A stretch of 64,000 nt of DNA from Roseovarius sp. (GCA_021775255.1 JAJFIA010000010.1:124001-188000), one strand, 5' to 3'. Numbered from the stretch's first letter, positions 18,183-27,630 are shown. Notes: generated by a model from the letters alone, not told the origin. Made by a program: numbers and translations.

Positions 18183-18830
18183 ATGCAACTGCCCTTTCCC
18201 GTCATGGACATACCGGATGCGCCAACCATTGAGCGCGGCCGCATGTTGTTTGCCGGGGGCACGGAATTTCTCAAAGGTGTGGTGGCGATGTCGGGCCTGC
18301 CGGCAGGCGACCGCCTTGAGGTGTGTTTTGCCGGGCGTTCAAACGTGGGCAAATCGACACTGATCAACGCCCTCACCGGGCGCAAGGCGCTGGCGCGGGC
18401 CTCGAACACGCCGGGGCGCACGCAGGAGATCAACTTTTTCACCCTTGGCGACAGTCATTATCTGGTGGATCTGCCCGGCTATGGCTATGCCAATGCGCCG
18501 CTTCCGGTGGTGGAAAAATGGCAGGCGCTGTTGAAATCCTACCTTGCCGGGCGGCAAAACCTGCGCCGGGCGTTTGTGCTGATTGATGCGCGCCACGGCA
18601 TCAAAGCGGTGGACGCCGAAATCATGGCGCTTCTGGACAGTGCCGCCGTGACATTCCAATGCGTGCTGACCAAGGCCGACAAGATCAAGCCGCAGGCATT
18701 AGCGGCGGTACTGGATCAGGTGCGCAGTAAACTCGCCCCGCATCCAGCGGCTTTTCCGGAACTGATTGTGACCTCAAGCGAAAAAGGCGACGGAATTGCC
18801 ACCTTGCGGGCGGTGATTGCCACGCTTTAG
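18183..18830 (+). CDS. engB: Ribosome biogenesis GTPase EngB (YihA/YsxC)
   Basis: 215-residue TrmE-Era-like GTPase. G1 is GRSNVGKSTLINALTG, the switch region RASNTPGRTQEINFF, G3 VDLPGYGYANAP, and G4 LTKADKIK; these are diagnostic for EngB, which acts in large-subunit assembly. The ATG at 18183 follows the MOSC stop directly. An 18-base dispersed repeat begins 29 bases after its stop. Confidence 0.95.
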   Translation: MQLPFPVMDIPDAPTIERGRMLFAGGTEFLKGVVAMSGLPAGDRLEVCFAGRSNVGKSTLINALTGRKALARASNTPGRTQEINFFTLGDSHYLVDLPGYGYANAPLPVVEKWQALLKSYLAGRQNLRRAFVLIDARHGIKAVDAEIMALLDSAAVTFQCVLTKADKIKPQALAAVLDQVRSKLAPHPAAFPELIVTSSEKGDGIATLRAVIATL

Positions 18831-18858
18831 GGCGATGCCTTCAACGGCTGAACTCTTT

Positions 18859-18876
18859 GGCATTTTTGACAAAGCG
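18859..18876 (+). repeat. Dispersed 18-mer GGCATTTTTGACAAAGCG, copy 1
   Basis: Exact match to 40579-40596 and closely related to the complement of 40438-40457. Here it stands alone between the convergent engB and SDR genes, without the flanking AGCACCC hairpin seen at 40.4 kb. Confidence 0.75.
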
Positions 18877-18896
18877 TTGCGCTATACAGAAGCCTC

Positions 18897-19625
18897 TTAA
18901 ACATGCTGCGCCCCGTTCACCTCAATCTCAACCCCTGAGATATACGAGCTTTGATCCGAGCACAGGAAATAGATCGCATTGGCCACCTCTGCGGGTTGGC
19001 CCAGCCGTTGCAGGGGGAGCTTTTCAACAATCTTGTCGGTGCCGGGCGACAGAATCGCGGTTTCCACCTCACCGGGGGCAATCGCATTGACCCGCACCCC
19101 TAAAGGCCCGAAATCATGGGCCATTTCACGGGTCAAAGCCGCCAAAGCCGCCTTTGAGGTGGCATAGGCCGCGCCGGCAAAAGGATGCACCCGCACCCCG
19201 GCGATTGATGTCACATTCACCACCGATCCCCTGGCGGCCGTCAGCTCATCCTTGAGGCCGCGCGCCAGCACCACGGGGGCAAAGAAATTGACATGAAACA
19301 CCTTGCCCCAATCCCTCAGATCGGTATCGAGGGTGCTCAGCCGTTCGCCTTTCGGGCCTTTGGGCGAAATACCCGCATTATTTACCAGCGCATCCAGCCG
19401 CCCGTTCAGCATCCCGCGTATCCGGCCCACCGCATTGATCGTGTCCGAAGGCTCGCCCAGATCAAGCTGCACATGGTTTTCCGCGCCTCCGCCCCAGGGG
19501 CATTCCTTGGGGAAAGGCGCGCGTGAGCAGGTGATTACCCGCCAGCCCTCGGCGTTGAAGCGTTGCACCGTCGCGTGGCCAATCCCGCGGCTTGCGCCGG
19601 TCAGAAGCATGGTTTTTTGTGGCAT
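18897..19625 (-). CDS. SDR-family oxidoreductase
   Basis: 242 residues of the classical short-chain dehydrogenase fold: LLTGASRGIGHATVQRF (nucleotide loop), LDALVNNAGISPKGP, NVTSIAGVRVHPFAG with catalytic Ser, YATSKAALAALTREMAH with Tyr/Lys, and a C-terminal SYISGVEIEVNGAQHV. Substrate unknown. It is a single gene transcribed away from argB, so the 110-base gap at 19626-19735 should hold both promoters. Confidence 0.85.
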   Translation of the reverse strand: MPQKTMLLTGASRGIGHATVQRFNAEGWRVITCSRAPFPKECPWGGGAENHVQLDLGEPSDTINAVGRIRGMLNGRLDALVNNAGISPKGPKGERLSTLDTDLRDWGKVFHVNFFAPVVLARGLKDELTAARGSVVNVTSIAGVRVHPFAGAAYATSKAALAALTREMAHDFGPLGVRVNAIAPGEVETAILSPGTDKIVEKLPLQRLGQPAEVANAIYFLCSDQSSYISGVEIEVNGAQHV

Positions 19626-19735
19626 TGCCGCCTCCCTTTGGCGGACAACCTAGCACCAGAATGCGTATCTGCAACGGGGCACTTGGCAGCACCGGCCGAT
19701 GCGCGTAATGAAATGGGCAATATGAGGCCGCAAAT

Positions 19736-20596
19736 ATGAGAATGCAGACCATGACCCGTGATCCGATCGCCACCGCCCGCACCCTGTCCGAGGCTTTGCC
19801 CTATCTGCAACGCTATGACGGGGCGATTGTTGTGATCAAGCTGGGCGGCCATGCCATGGGCAGCGATGCGGCGATGGAGACCTTCGCCCGCGACGTGGTG
19901 CTGATGCAGCAGGTCGGGGTCAATCCGGTGATCGTGCATGGCGGCGGCCCGGCGATCAATGCGATGCTGAAGCGGCTGAATATCACATCGGAATTCGTCG
20001 GTGGCAAGCGGGTGACGGATGCCGCCACGATGGAAGTGGTCGAGATGGTGCTGTCGGGCCAGATCAACAAACGCATCGTGCAGGCGATCAATGCGCAAGG
20101 CGGCAAGGCGCTTGGCCTGTCGGGCAAAGATGCCAGCATGATCACCTGTAAAGCGGCCGGTCCTGATCTGGGGTTTGTTGGAGAACCCGTTGATATAAAA
20201 CCTGAAATCCTCCATACATTGTTTCAGGATGACGCCATTCCGGTGATTGCCCCGCTGGGCTTTGACCATGAGGGCCAGACCTATAACATCAACGGTGATA
20301 CCGCCGCCGGGGCGATAGCTGCGGCGCTGGGTGCTGACCGGCTTTTGCTGCTTACGGATGTGGACGGGGTACGCGATGCCAGCGGTGAGGTGGTCACCGA
20401 GCTGACCGCCGGGCAAATCCGCGAGATGACCCGCGCGGGCATAATTGCGGGCGGCATGATCCCCAAAACCGAAACCGCCCTGGCGGCGATTGAAGGCGGG
20501 GTGCGGGCGGTTGTGATCCTCGACGGGCGCGCGCCAAATGCCACATTGCTTGAGCTTTACACCGAGCACGGGGCAGGAACCTTGATCCGGGGTTAA
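19736..20596 (+). CDS. argB: Acetylglutamate kinase
   Basis: 286 residues. Phosphorylates N-acetyl-L-glutamate in arginine biosynthesis. Visible: [12 protein letters not shown] (phosphate-binding loop), [11 protein letters not shown], the N-acetylglutamate site around [50 protein letters not shown], and [23 protein letters not shown] at 19724-19727 is eight bases from ATG 19736, supporting that start over ATGs at 19742 and 19751. The argD-argF pair lies 10 kb away, so arginine genes here are split. Confidence 0.95.
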   Translation: MRMQTMTRDPIATARTLSEALPYLQRYDGAIVVIKLGGHAMGSDAAMETFARDVVLMQQVGVNPVIVHGGGPAINAMLKRLNITSEFVGGKRVTDAATMEVVEMVLSGQINKRIVQAINAQGGKALGLSGKDASMITCKAAGPDLGFVGEPVDIKPEILHTLFQDDAIPVIAPLGFDHEGQTYNINGDTAAGAIAAALGADRLLLLTDVDGVRDASGEVVTELTAGQIREMTRAGIIAGGMIPKTETALAAIEGGVRAVVILDGRAPNATLLELYTEHGAGTLIRG

Positions 20597-20642
20597 AGCG
20601 TTTCGCCGCATTCCCTGTTTCCAATGCAGAGCGAAACGATTT
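20595..20642. repeat. GCGTTTCGC hairpin element (family 2 copy 1)
   Basis: Imperfect palindrome beginning AAAGCGTTTCGC and ending GCGAAACGATT, with inner arms GCATT/AATGC around CCCTGTTTCC. It starts within the last codon of argB and could act as a transcript end structure. Two relatives lie back to back at 36853-36896 and 36920-36967. Confidence 0.75.
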
Positions 20643-20708
20643 AATCACTTTTGTGTCAATCGGCAGGCTTTGCTTGCGTGGCGGGAAAAATGGATTAGGT
20701 TCCCAAGC

Positions 20709-21503
20709 ATGGAAAATCAAACACTCATCCGCCTTGGCGTTTTCGCCGGTCTGTTCGTGCTTTTTGCCGTGATCGAGGCGCTGATCCCGCGCCGTGCACG
20801 CACCCAGCCGCGCAGCTCAAGATGGCTCACGAACTGGGCCATCACCATCCTGGATTCCGCCACACTTTACCTGCTGGCGCTGCTTATTCCGCTGCTGGCG
20901 GTGGGGGCGGCGATGGATGCGGGTGCACATGGCTGGGGGCTGATGAACAAGCTCGGGTTGCCCTTGGGGATCAACATTATTGCCACCGTACTGATCTTTG
21001 ATCTGGCCATCTGGGCGCAGCACCTGATTACTCATAAGATCCCGTTTTTATGGCGTTTTCACCGGGTGCATCACTCGGATCGCGATATAGATGTGACAAC
21101 GGCCATCCGCTTTCACCCGGTTGAAATTGCCTTTTCCATGCTGTTGAAAATCGGGTTGGTTTATCTGCTTGGCCCGGCTGCTATCGGCATTATTGTCTTT
21201 GAAATCATTCTCAACGGCACCGCGATGTTCAACCATGCCAATATCAAATTGCCCCTGGGGCTGGATCGGCTTGTGCGGATGATTCTGGTGACGCCGGATA
21301 TGCACAGGGTGCATCATTCGGATATCCGTGCCGAGCATGACAGCAATTATGGATTTTCCCTGTCAATCTGGGACCGGATGTTTCGCACCTATATTGCGCA
21401 ACCCGGGAAAGGCCATGATGAGATGACCATCGGGCTGGAGTGGCAGGATGACAAACCATCAAATCTGGGCTGGGCGCTGAGCCTGCCATTCTTCCGGAAG
21501 TGA
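20709..21503 (+). CDS. Sterol desaturase / fatty acid hydroxylase family membrane protein
   Basis: 264 residues, four to five transmembrane segments and the histidine clusters of the diiron membrane hydroxylases: HLITH near 97, FHRVHH near 112, NHANI near 178 and MHRVHHSD near 197. The family hydroxylates or desaturates lipids, sterols or carotenoids; the substrate here is unknown. The start at 20709 begins MENQTLIRLGV; 13 upstream in-frame codons lack a ribosome site. The stop overlaps a GTG start of the ferredoxin-like gene (GTGA), making a three-gene operon with SixA. Confidence 0.85.
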   Translation: MENQTLIRLGVFAGLFVLFAVIEALIPRRARTQPRSSRWLTNWAITILDSATLYLLALLIPLLAVGAAMDAGAHGWGLMNKLGLPLGINIIATVLIFDLAIWAQHLITHKIPFLWRFHRVHHSDRDIDVTTAIRFHPVEIAFSMLLKIGLVYLLGPAAIGIIVFEIILNGTAMFNHANIKLPLGLDRLVRMILVTPDMHRVHHSDIRAEHDSNYGFSLSIWDRMFRTYIAQPGKGHDEMTIGLEWQDDKPSNLGWALSLPFFRK

Positions 21504-22129
21504 CCCTGCAAGCCATTGAAAATATGGCTAGAAGCCAATTTTTATGGGTGAATGGCGCCTTGCATCAGGCGCTTGAAGGCGTGCAAACACTGATCCTGCT
21601 TGGCCCATCTGAACCGGGGTTCTGGGGGCATTTCACGGCGTCAAAGGAATACCGCGACGGGCAGGCAAACCCGCTTGACCGGTGGTCGGAACGGGTAATA
21701 TCAGAGATGGCTAACGCATTGGATGCACAGGCATTTTTCCCCTTTGGCGGACCACCTTATCAACCATTTACCCAATGGGCGCAGAAAAGCGGGCGGGCGC
21801 ATATCTCGCCGGTGGGGTTGCTGGTTCATGATCAGGCGGGGCTCTGGCTATCGTATCGTGGGGCGTTGGGGCTGAAACAACGGCTGGACTTGCCAATAAC
21901 GCCGCCAAGCCCTTGTTTGTCCTGTGAAAAGCAGCCCTGTCTTACGGCCTGCCCGGTGGGTGCCTTGAAGCCTGATATTTACCATGTGGCGGCCTGCAAA
22001 GCCGACCTTGAGAACCAGAAAAATGATTGTATGTCAAAGGGTTGTGCTGCACGCCGGGCTTGCCCTATCAGCCAGATCCATGGCCGGGCAGAGGCACAAT
22101 CGGCGTTTCATATGGAGGCGTTCAAATGA
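21500..22129 (+). CDS. Ferredoxin-type 4Fe-4S protein (QueG-C-terminal-like)
   Basis: 209 residues. The first 130 residues lack a recognised catalytic domain. The C-terminal third has two cysteine clusters: CLSCEKQPCLTACPVGAL (CX2CX4CX3CP) and CKADL...CMSKGCAARRACP (CX10CX4CX5CP), suited to two iron-sulfur clusters as in epoxyqueuosine-reductase-like proteins, but no cobalamin-binding half is present. An electron-transfer role, perhaps for the upstream diiron hydroxylase, is inference from the operon. GTG 21500 overlaps the upstream stop; ATG 21524 is the alternative start. Confidence 0.7.
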   Translation: MTLQAIENMARSQFLWVNGALHQALEGVQTLILLGPSEPGFWGHFTASKEYRDGQANPLDRWSERVISEMANALDAQAFFPFGGPPYQPFTQWAQKSGRAHISPVGLLVHDQAGLWLSYRGALGLKQRLDLPITPPSPCLSCEKQPCLTACPVGALKPDIYHVAACKADLENQKNDCMSKGCAARRACPISQIHGRAEAQSAFHMEAFK

Positions 22130-22623
22130 GTCTGCGACTGATCCTGATGCGGCATGCAAAATCAAGTTGGGGAGATCCCACCCAAGACGATCATCAACGG
22201 CCGCTCAATGGCCGGGGAAGACGTTCGGCTGAGGCGATTGGGAATTGGCTTCGTGCAGAAAACATCATGCCAGATCAAATGCTTGTCTCATCCGCGGCGC
22301 GCACAAAAGAAACCTCTGAGCGGCTTGATATGGAGGCCGAAAAAACCGTTCTGGATGCGCTTTATCTGGCCAGTCCGGGGATCATGCTGGAGATATTGAA
22401 ACGGGCCTCGGGGCAGTGTGTGCTGATGCTGGGGCATAATCCCGGCACGGCCTGGCTGGCGCGTGATCTGGTGGCTAAGCCGCCGCAACACCCCAGGTTT
22501 GCCGATTACCCGACATGTGCCACGCTTGTGGTGGATTTTGATATTGCTCAGTGGGATGATCTAAAGCCCGGCACTGGAACAGTGGTTGACTTTGTGACGC
22601 CACGAGAGTTGGACGGAACCTGA
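22126..22623 (+). CDS. sixA: SixA-like histidine phosphatase
   Basis: 165 residues of the histidine phosphatase superfamily: the phosphoacceptor in LILMRHAKSSWGDP (His10), DHQRPLNGRGRRSAEAIG, SSAARTKETSERL, and the second catalytic histidine in LMLGHNPGTAWLA. SixA removes phosphate from phosphohistidine on signalling proteins such as PTS or histidine-containing phosphotransfer domains. The ATG overlaps the ferredoxin stop (ATGA) with GGAGG upstream. Downstream at 22648-22668 a GC-rich hairpin may end the operon. Confidence 0.85.
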   Translation: MSLRLILMRHAKSSWGDPTQDDHQRPLNGRGRRSAEAIGNWLRAENIMPDQMLVSSAARTKETSERLDMEAEKTVLDALYLASPGIMLEILKRASGQCVLMLGHNPGTAWLARDLVAKPPQHPRFADYPTCATLVVDFDIAQWDDLKPGTGTVVDFVTPRELDGT

Positions 22624-22647
22624 TGGCGTAGGGCCGAATTGTTAAGT

Positions 22648-22668
22648 GGCCCGGCAGGGTGCCGGGCC
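22648..22668 (+). terminator. Hairpin after sixA
   Basis: Arms GGCCCGGCA and TGCCGGGCC with a three-base loop, 25 bases after the sixA stop. There is no clear T-tract, so it is at best a weak intrinsic terminator or a 3'-end stabilising stem. Confidence 0.45.
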
Positions 22669-22677
22669 GCTTGTGGA

Positions 22678-22860
22678 TTATTCTGAGTAAGCAATTGAGC
22701 CGCTATTGCCGTGATAGTCAGGGGCTGGAGGCTCTACTTCGCCGACAAGCAAACTGATAAAGACAAAGAGCGTCAGGACAGCAATCGCCATAACAAGTTT
22801 TGAGGGCGCGGTTATGGCGGGTTTTACGTGTGTGAGAGGTTCATATTGAATACTAGGCAT
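22678..22860 (-). CDS. Small single-pass membrane protein, unknown
   Basis: 60 residues from the ATG at 22858-22860, which has a good AGGAAA ribosome site; the longer frame to 22929 adds residues without one. A 20-residue hydrophobic helix (LVMAIAVLTLFVFISLLVG, about 23-41) is followed by an acidic, proline-containing tail. No family recognised. It stands alone, flanked by hairpins on both sides. Confidence 0.55.
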   Translation of the reverse strand: MPSIQYEPLTHVKPAITAPSKLVMAIAVLTLFVFISLLVGEVEPPAPDYHGNSGSIAYSE

Positions 22861-23015
22861 AGTCTTTTCCTTTCTAGCAATGAACGCATTTGCGTTGTGA
22901 GTGATCACTAGATAGGTAGGTTTACTCAATCATAATAATGAATGTTTAAGCCGCTCATCATCAAATTATGTGATGTTCATTTTGTGGACCGCCCGCCAGC
23001 TGGTATATGGCCTGG

Positions 23016-23051
23016 CAAAAAATTCGGCCCCGCAGAGGTTTCTGCGGGGCC
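23016..23051 (-). terminator. Intrinsic terminator of the bzt operon
   Basis: On the minus strand an 11-base stem (arms at 23041-23051 and 23026-23036, GGCCCCGCAGA) is followed within four bases by a run of T (complement of 23016-23022). It lies about 50 bases past the bztD stop and fits the end of the four-gene transporter operon. Confidence 0.7.
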
Positions 23052-23068
23052 GCGATATTCATTGGCGA

Positions 23069-23089
23069 GGTGGGTTTCACCCACCCTAC
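23069..23089. repeat. GTAGG-flanked short hairpin (family 5 copy 1)
   Basis: GGTGGGT-TTC-ACCCACC followed by CTAC. A sister with changed but compensating arms (GGCGGGC/GCCCGCC, followed by CTACG) is at 53425-53447. It lies between bztD and its terminator stem. Confidence 0.6.
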
Positions 23090-23103
23090 AATAATCGTTA
23101 GGG

Positions 23104-23895
23104 TCAGTGACCGAGGATTTGGCTGAGGAACAGTTTGGTGCGCTCGTGCTGCGGATTATTGAAGAACTCTTCCGGCTCGTTCTGCTCCACGATCTGGCCC
23201 TCATCCATGAAGATCACCCGGTTGGCGACCTGCCGCGCGAAGCCCATCTCGTGGGTAACGCAGAGCATGGTCATGCCTTCCTCGGCAAGCTCGATCATGG
23301 TGTCGAGCACCTCTTTGATCATCTCCGGGTCAAGCGCCGATGTGGGCTCGTCAAACAGCATGATCCGGGGTTTCATGCACAAGGACCGGGCAATCGCCAC
23401 CCGCTGTTGCTGACCACCGGAAAGCTGACCGGGGAACTTGTTGGCCTGCTCGGGGATCTTGACCTTTTCAAGATAATGCATCGCGGTTTCCTCGGCCTCT
23501 TTGCGAGGGGTCTTGCGGACCCAGATCGGGGCCAGCGTCAGATTGTCGAGGATCGAGAGATGCGGAAACAGGTTGAAGTGCTGAAAGCACATGCCAACCT
23601 CGGAGCGGATCTTGTCGATGTTCTTGAGATCGCTTGACAGCACCGTACCATCGACCTCGATCTTGCCCTCCTGATGTTCCTCAAGGGCATTGATGCAGCG
23701 GATCAGCGTGGACTTGCCTGAGCCCGAAGGCCCGGCAATCACGATGCGTTCACCCTGATTGACGGTGAGGTTGATATCCTTGAGGACATGGAACGAACCG
23801 TACCATTTGTTCATACCAGTGATACTGATCGCAATCTCATCACTGACCTGCATTCTGGAACGGTCGACTTCACGATCACTTTTGAGTTCAGACAT
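23104..23895 (-). CDS. bztD: Glutamate/glutamine/aspartate/asparagine ABC transporter ATPase
   Basis: 263-residue polar amino-acid ABC ATPase. Walker [15 protein letters not shown]-loop around [12 protein letters not shown], signature [15 protein letters not shown], Walker [15 protein letters not shown] and the switch histidine in [10 protein letters not shown]. It energises the BztB/BztC permease pair; AapP is the rhizobial counterpart. Last gene of the bztABCD operon, 15 bases after bztC, followed by a terminator. Confidence 0.93.
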   Translation of the reverse strand: MSELKSDREVDRSRMQVSDEIAISITGMNKWYGSFHVLKDINLTVNQGERIVIAGPSGSGKSTLIRCINALEEHQEGKIEVDGTVLSSDLKNIDKIRSEVGMCFQHFNLFPHLSILDNLTLAPIWVRKTPRKEAEETAMHYLEKVKIPEQANKFPGQLSGGQQQRVAIARSLCMKPRIMLFDEPTSALDPEMIKEVLDTMIELAEEGMTMLCVTHEMGFARQVANRVIFMDEGQIVEQNEPEEFFNNPQHERTKLFLSQILGH

Positions 23896-23909
23896 ATTCG
23901 TGATCCTTT

Positions 23910-25205
23910 CTAGTTGGTGGTTTTGAGCTTGCGCTCAAGATACATGGAATAGCGCGACATCGAGAAGCAGAAGACCCAGAACAGCAACGCGATGAAGCCG
24001 TAAAGCTCCCACACGATGCCGGTCCATGCAGTATCTGCGCGAATGGCGTTGGAAAGGCCAATCGGATCCAGCAGGCCGATGATCGAGACCAGCGTGGTAT
24101 CCTTGAACAGCCCGATGAACGAGCTGACGATACCCGGGATCGAGATCTTCAGCGCCTGCGGCATGATGATCAGCCGCTGTGACTGCCAGTAATTCAGGCC
24201 AAGGCTGTCGGCCCCTTCATACTGTCCCTTGGGAAGGGCGGCGAGCCCGCCCCGGATCACCTCGGCCATGTAAGCTGCGGAAAACAGCGTGGCCATGATG
24301 ATCACCCGAAGGATGATGTCAAAGTTGGTTCCCGGTGGCAAAAAGATGTTCAGCAGGGTTGAGGCCACGAACAGCAATGTGATCAGGGGCACCCCGCGAA
24401 TGAACTCGATAAAGCCGACGCACATCATCCGGACAATTGGCAGATGCGATTGCCGCCCAAGGGCCAGAACGATGCCCAAAGGCAGTGAAATGGCAATCGC
24501 CACCACGCCGATGGTCAGTGACAGCATGAGCCCGCCAAAGTTACGGCTTTCGACCCCTCCCAACTCGATGGGAATGATGTTGTTGATCGCCGATGCGACC
24601 GGTGAGGCCAGAAACAGCCACCAGACGATCAGCGCCAGCACAGAACCAATCAAGGCAGGAATAGTCCCTGCCGCTGCGTCTATCGCTTTGAAAGCAAAGT
24701 AGCAGATGGCAAAGCCCGCCATGATCATGAGAGGTGTCCAGATTGAGCCACCCCAGAGCAACCAGGGCATCAGGAACGGGAAGATCCCGGTGAACCAGAT
24801 CAGTTTGGGCGGGGTATATTCCGAAAACAAGACCGGTGCCAAAGCAACGAACAAGAGGAGGAAGGTCACAATCGGCCGCCAGTAATATTCAACCGGGTAG
24901 AAGCCGAAAATGATCTGTATCCAGCGATCCCGGATCACACCCCAACAGGCCCCTTCTTCATGGCCGGCAGCGGCGATCATTTCGCGGCATTCGCCCAGGG
25001 AGGCGGCGCTCCAAGTGGGTGAGAATATCCACGGGATCAGCCCCTTGAGAAGCATGAAGATCAAATACAAGGCAATCACGGTTATGGCCGAATTCAGATA
25101 ACTTGAAAACAGCCGGTGATGGGCCCAGCCGATGATCCCTACGGTGCTTGCCGGGGGTGTCTTTTCGGGCTGCATTTCGGTTCGGACGAAAGATACATCG
25201 CTCAT
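23910..25205 (-). CDS. bztC: Amino-acid ABC transporter permease BztC/AapM
   Basis: 431 residues with about eight membrane helices. The long N-terminal part with the extra helices and a periplasmic loop containing two cysteines ([16 protein letters not shown]) is typical of the BztC/AapM subtype; the C-terminal 220 residues are the BPD_transp_1 permease core with the EAA-like [21 protein letters not shown] motif. It pairs with BztB to form the channel. ATG 25205 lies one base after the bztB stop. Confidence 0.92.
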   Translation of the reverse strand: MSDVSFVRTEMQPEKTPPASTVGIIGWAHHRLFSSYLNSAITVIALYLIFMLLKGLIPWIFSPTWSAASLGECREMIAAAGHEEGACWGVIRDRWIQIIFGFYPVEYYWRPIVTFLLLFVALAPVLFSEYTPPKLIWFTGIFPFLMPWLLWGGSIWTPLMIMAGFAICYFAFKAIDAAAGTIPALIGSVLALIVWWLFLASPVASAINNIIPIELGGVESRNFGGLMLSLTIGVVAIAISLPLGIVLALGRQSHLPIVRMMCVGFIEFIRGVPLITLLFVASTLLNIFLPPGTNFDIILRVIIMATLFSAAYMAEVIRGGLAALPKGQYEGADSLGLNYWQSQRLIIMPQALKISIPGIVSSFIGLFKDTTLVSIIGLLDPIGLSNAIRADTAWTGIVWELYGFIALLFWVFCFSMSRYSMYLERKLKTTN

Positions 25206-25206
25206 A

Positions 25207-26475
25207 TCACCGCTCCACCAGTTTGACGCGTTCATTATACCAGTTCATCACCAGTGAAATGAGTAGCGAGATTGTCAGATAGATCAGCATCCCCAGCATA
25301 ACCGTTTCCAGCTCGCGGCCGGTCTGGTTAAGGGTGATGCCCATCAATGTGCCGGTAATGTCCATATAGCCAACCGCAATCGCCAGAGACGAGTTTTTGG
25401 TGAGGTTGAGGAATTGGGAGATTAGCGGCGGGATAATGACCCTGAGCGCCTGTGGCAGCACCACCAGCTTCATGATTTTGCCCGGTCTGAGGCCAAGGGC
25501 GGCGGCGGCTTCGGTCTGGCCATGGCTGATCGCCAGAATACCGGCACGCACGATCTCGGCGATAAAGGCCGCAGTATAAATCGACAGGGCCAGCCATAGC
25601 GCGATCAGAGAGTTGCGCATATGGGTGCCGCCCTGGAAGTTAAACCCCTTCAGTTCGGGATAGCCAAGATGAAAGCCAAGCGCCACAAAGGTGATGATCA
25701 GCGGCACAACGATCACGCCAAGGCGCAGGTACCATGTGCTAGGCCGCTCGCCGGTCGCTTCTTGAATGCCATCGGCACGCTTGCGAATTTTTGCCGACAC
25801 AAAGAACCCGGCGATAAGCACAGCGATGACAAGCCAAAGATCAAGGCTGATGTTGAAATTCATCGCCGAGTTGCCAAAGAGATGCGCATCGCCCAGGCCG
25901 CGTGTGAACAGCGGCTCTGGCACATAGATGCCCCGGTTGGTGACCGCAACGGAATCAAACACCTGCATGGTGGCCGCCGGATCTTCGCCTCTGAAATCTT
26001 TGGGCGATGGCAGGTTTTCGATCATCACAGCCATGGTCAGCACGATCCACAAAAGCACCGGCACGTTGCGGATGATCTCGACATAGAGCGTCATGACCTT
26101 GGCAACCAGCCAGTTTTTGGACAAGCGCAGAACGCCGATTGTAACGCCCAGAATAGTGGCGGTGATACAGCCCAATACGGCTACCAGAAGGGTGTTGAGC
26201 AACCCGACAAAGGCAGCGCGCAGATGCGGGCTTTGGGAATCATAGTCGATCAGGCGCTGGTTGATATCATAGCCGGCCGGTTCGCCAAGAAAACGAAAGG
26301 AGGGCTCTTTGCCAAGGTCGGCAAGGTTCTGAGCCGTGTTGTTGAACAGCCAGCCGATCAGTGTGAGAAACCCGATCAGCGCAATAACCTGGAAGGTTGT
26401 CGAGCGATAGCGGGTATCGTAGATCAGCATAGACAGTCTAAACGACTCCTTAGGAGGGTCGGTGAGTGTCGTCAT
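25207..26475 (-). CDS. bztB: Amino-acid ABC transporter permease BztB/AapQ
   Basis: 422 residues, about eight transmembrane helices, with a large periplasmic segment between the first helices and the core permease region (ATILGVTIGVLRLS, EIIRNVPVLLWIV) and the EAA motif TEAAAALGLRPGKIMKLVVLPQAL that docks the ATPase. The subtype assignment rests on length, order and the N-terminal NNTAQNLADLG stretch. It follows bztA after a 135-base gap holding a terminator-like hairpin. Confidence 0.92.
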   Translation of the reverse strand: MTTLTDPPKESFRLSMLIYDTRYRSTTFQVIALIGFLTLIGWLFNNTAQNLADLGKEPSFRFLGEPAGYDINQRLIDYDSQSPHLRAAFVGLLNTLLVAVLGCITATILGVTIGVLRLSKNWLVAKVMTLYVEIIRNVPVLLWIVLTMAVMIENLPSPKDFRGEDPAATMQVFDSVAVTNRGIYVPEPLFTRGLGDAHLFGNSAMNFNISLDLWLVIAVLIAGFFVSAKIRKRADGIQEATGERPSTWYLRLGVIVVPLIITFVALGFHLGYPELKGFNFQGGTHMRNSLIALWLALSIYTAAFIAEIVRAGILAISHGQTEAAAALGLRPGKIMKLVVLPQALRVIIPPLISQFLNLTKNSSLAIAVGYMDITGTLMGITLNQTGRELETVMLGMLIYLTISLLISLVMNWYNERVKLVER

Positions 26476-26566
26476 CTGGGTAGTTCCCCGTTGTTTCAGC
26501 CCGTTTATTTATAGGTGGCACCCATATCAGGCACCCCGCGTGGGCTGATTATTATTAATCGTGAAG

Positions 26567-26594
26567 AAAAAAGGGCGCGGTGTGAACCGCGCCC
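26567..26594 (-). terminator. Intercistronic attenuator between bztA and bztB
   Basis: Minus-strand stem GGGCGCGG/CCGCGCCC (26573-26594) directly followed by six T (complement of 26567-26572): a textbook intrinsic terminator, but placed after the binding-protein gene and before the permease genes. Partial read-through would make more BztA than membrane components, as known for many binding-protein transport operons. Confidence 0.75.
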
Positions 26595-26610
26595 TTTTCA
26601 AAGGTGTAAC

Positions 26611-27630
26611 TTAACGGAAAGGAGGCGAATAAATCAGGCCGCCGTTTGTCCATTGTGCGTTGAGGCCGCGTGCCAGGCCAACCGGTGTATTTTCACCGAT
26701 GTTCTTTTCAAACAGCTCGCCGTAATTGCCGCCCACCGAGATGGCGCGCACAGCCCAGTCCGCATCAAGCCCCAGCATTTCACCAAGGTTGCCTTCGGTG
26801 CCGAGCATACGGTTGATCTCAGGGTTGTTGCCCGCAGCCGCAGCCAGTTCAGCGATGTTGGCCGAGTTCACGCCCAGCTCTTCGGCTGAGATCAGCGCGT
26901 TCAGTGTCCAGCGAACCACATCACCCCATTGGTCATCGCCATGACGAACCAGCGGGCCGAGAGGCTCTTTCGAGATGATCTCGGGCAGCAGAACATAATC
27001 GCCGGGTTTTTCAAACGCCGAACGTGTCGCGGCAAGGCCCGACGCATCCGTGGTGAAAACATCGCAGGCACCGGCAAGGAATTGCTGCTGTGCTTCGGCG
27101 TTTGTCTCGATCGGAACCGGCTCATAGCTCATGTTGTTGGCACGGAAGTAATCCGCCAGGTTCAGCTCGGTTGTTGTGCCGGTCTGAATGCAGACAGTTG
27201 CGCCGTCCAGTTCAGTCGCCGAGCTTACGCCCAGAGATTTGGGAACCAAAAAGCCCTGACCATCATAATAGTTCACGCCAACGAAGGTGAACTTGAGATC
27301 GACATCGCGCGAATATGTCCATGTGGTGTTACGTGCCAGCATGTCGATTTCGCCCGAGGCAAGTGCCGTGAAGCGGGTTTTGCCGGTTGTTGGTACAAAT
27401 TCAATGGCGTTCTGATCACCAAGAACAGCAGCAGCAACGGCGCGACATACGCCAACGTCAAAGCCCTGCCATACGCCGTTGGCGTCTGGTGCCGCAAAGC
27501 CGATAACGCCTGTGGACACGCCACAGTTCAGTTTGCCACGTGCCTTGACATCGTCCAAAGTGCCCGCTGTCGCAGCGCCGGCCGCCAGGCCAGCGAGAGT
27601 CAGCGCGCTAAAAAATACGGTTTTTTTCAT
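26611..27630 (-). CDS. bztA: Periplasmic amino-acid binding protein BztA/AapJ
   Basis: 339 residues with a signal peptide (MKKTVFFSALTLAGLAAGA, cleavage after ATA near 22). The mature protein is a type II solute-binding fold: TLDDVKARGKLNCGVS, GFDVGVCRAVAAAVLGD, TTGKTRFTALASGEIDMLARNT, and GATVCIQTGTTTELNLADYF. The GCGVS-type N-terminus and extra length place it with AapJ/BztA (general L-amino-acid or acidic amino-acid/amide uptake). First gene of the operon; promoter expected in 27631-27835. Confidence 0.94.
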   Translation of the reverse strand: MKKTVFFSALTLAGLAAGAATAGTLDDVKARGKLNCGVSTGVIGFAAPDANGVWQGFDVGVCRAVAAAVLGDQNAIEFVPTTGKTRFTALASGEIDMLARNTTWTYSRDVDLKFTFVGVNYYDGQGFLVPKSLGVSSATELDGATVCIQTGTTTELNLADYFRANNMSYEPVPIETNAEAQQQFLAGACDVFTTDASGLAATRSAFEKPGDYVLLPEIISKEPLGPLVRHGDDQWGDVVRWTLNALISAEELGVNSANIAELAAAAGNNPEINRMLGTEGNLGEMLGLDADWAVRAISVGGNYGELFEKNIGENTPVGLARGLNAQWTNGGLIYSPPFR

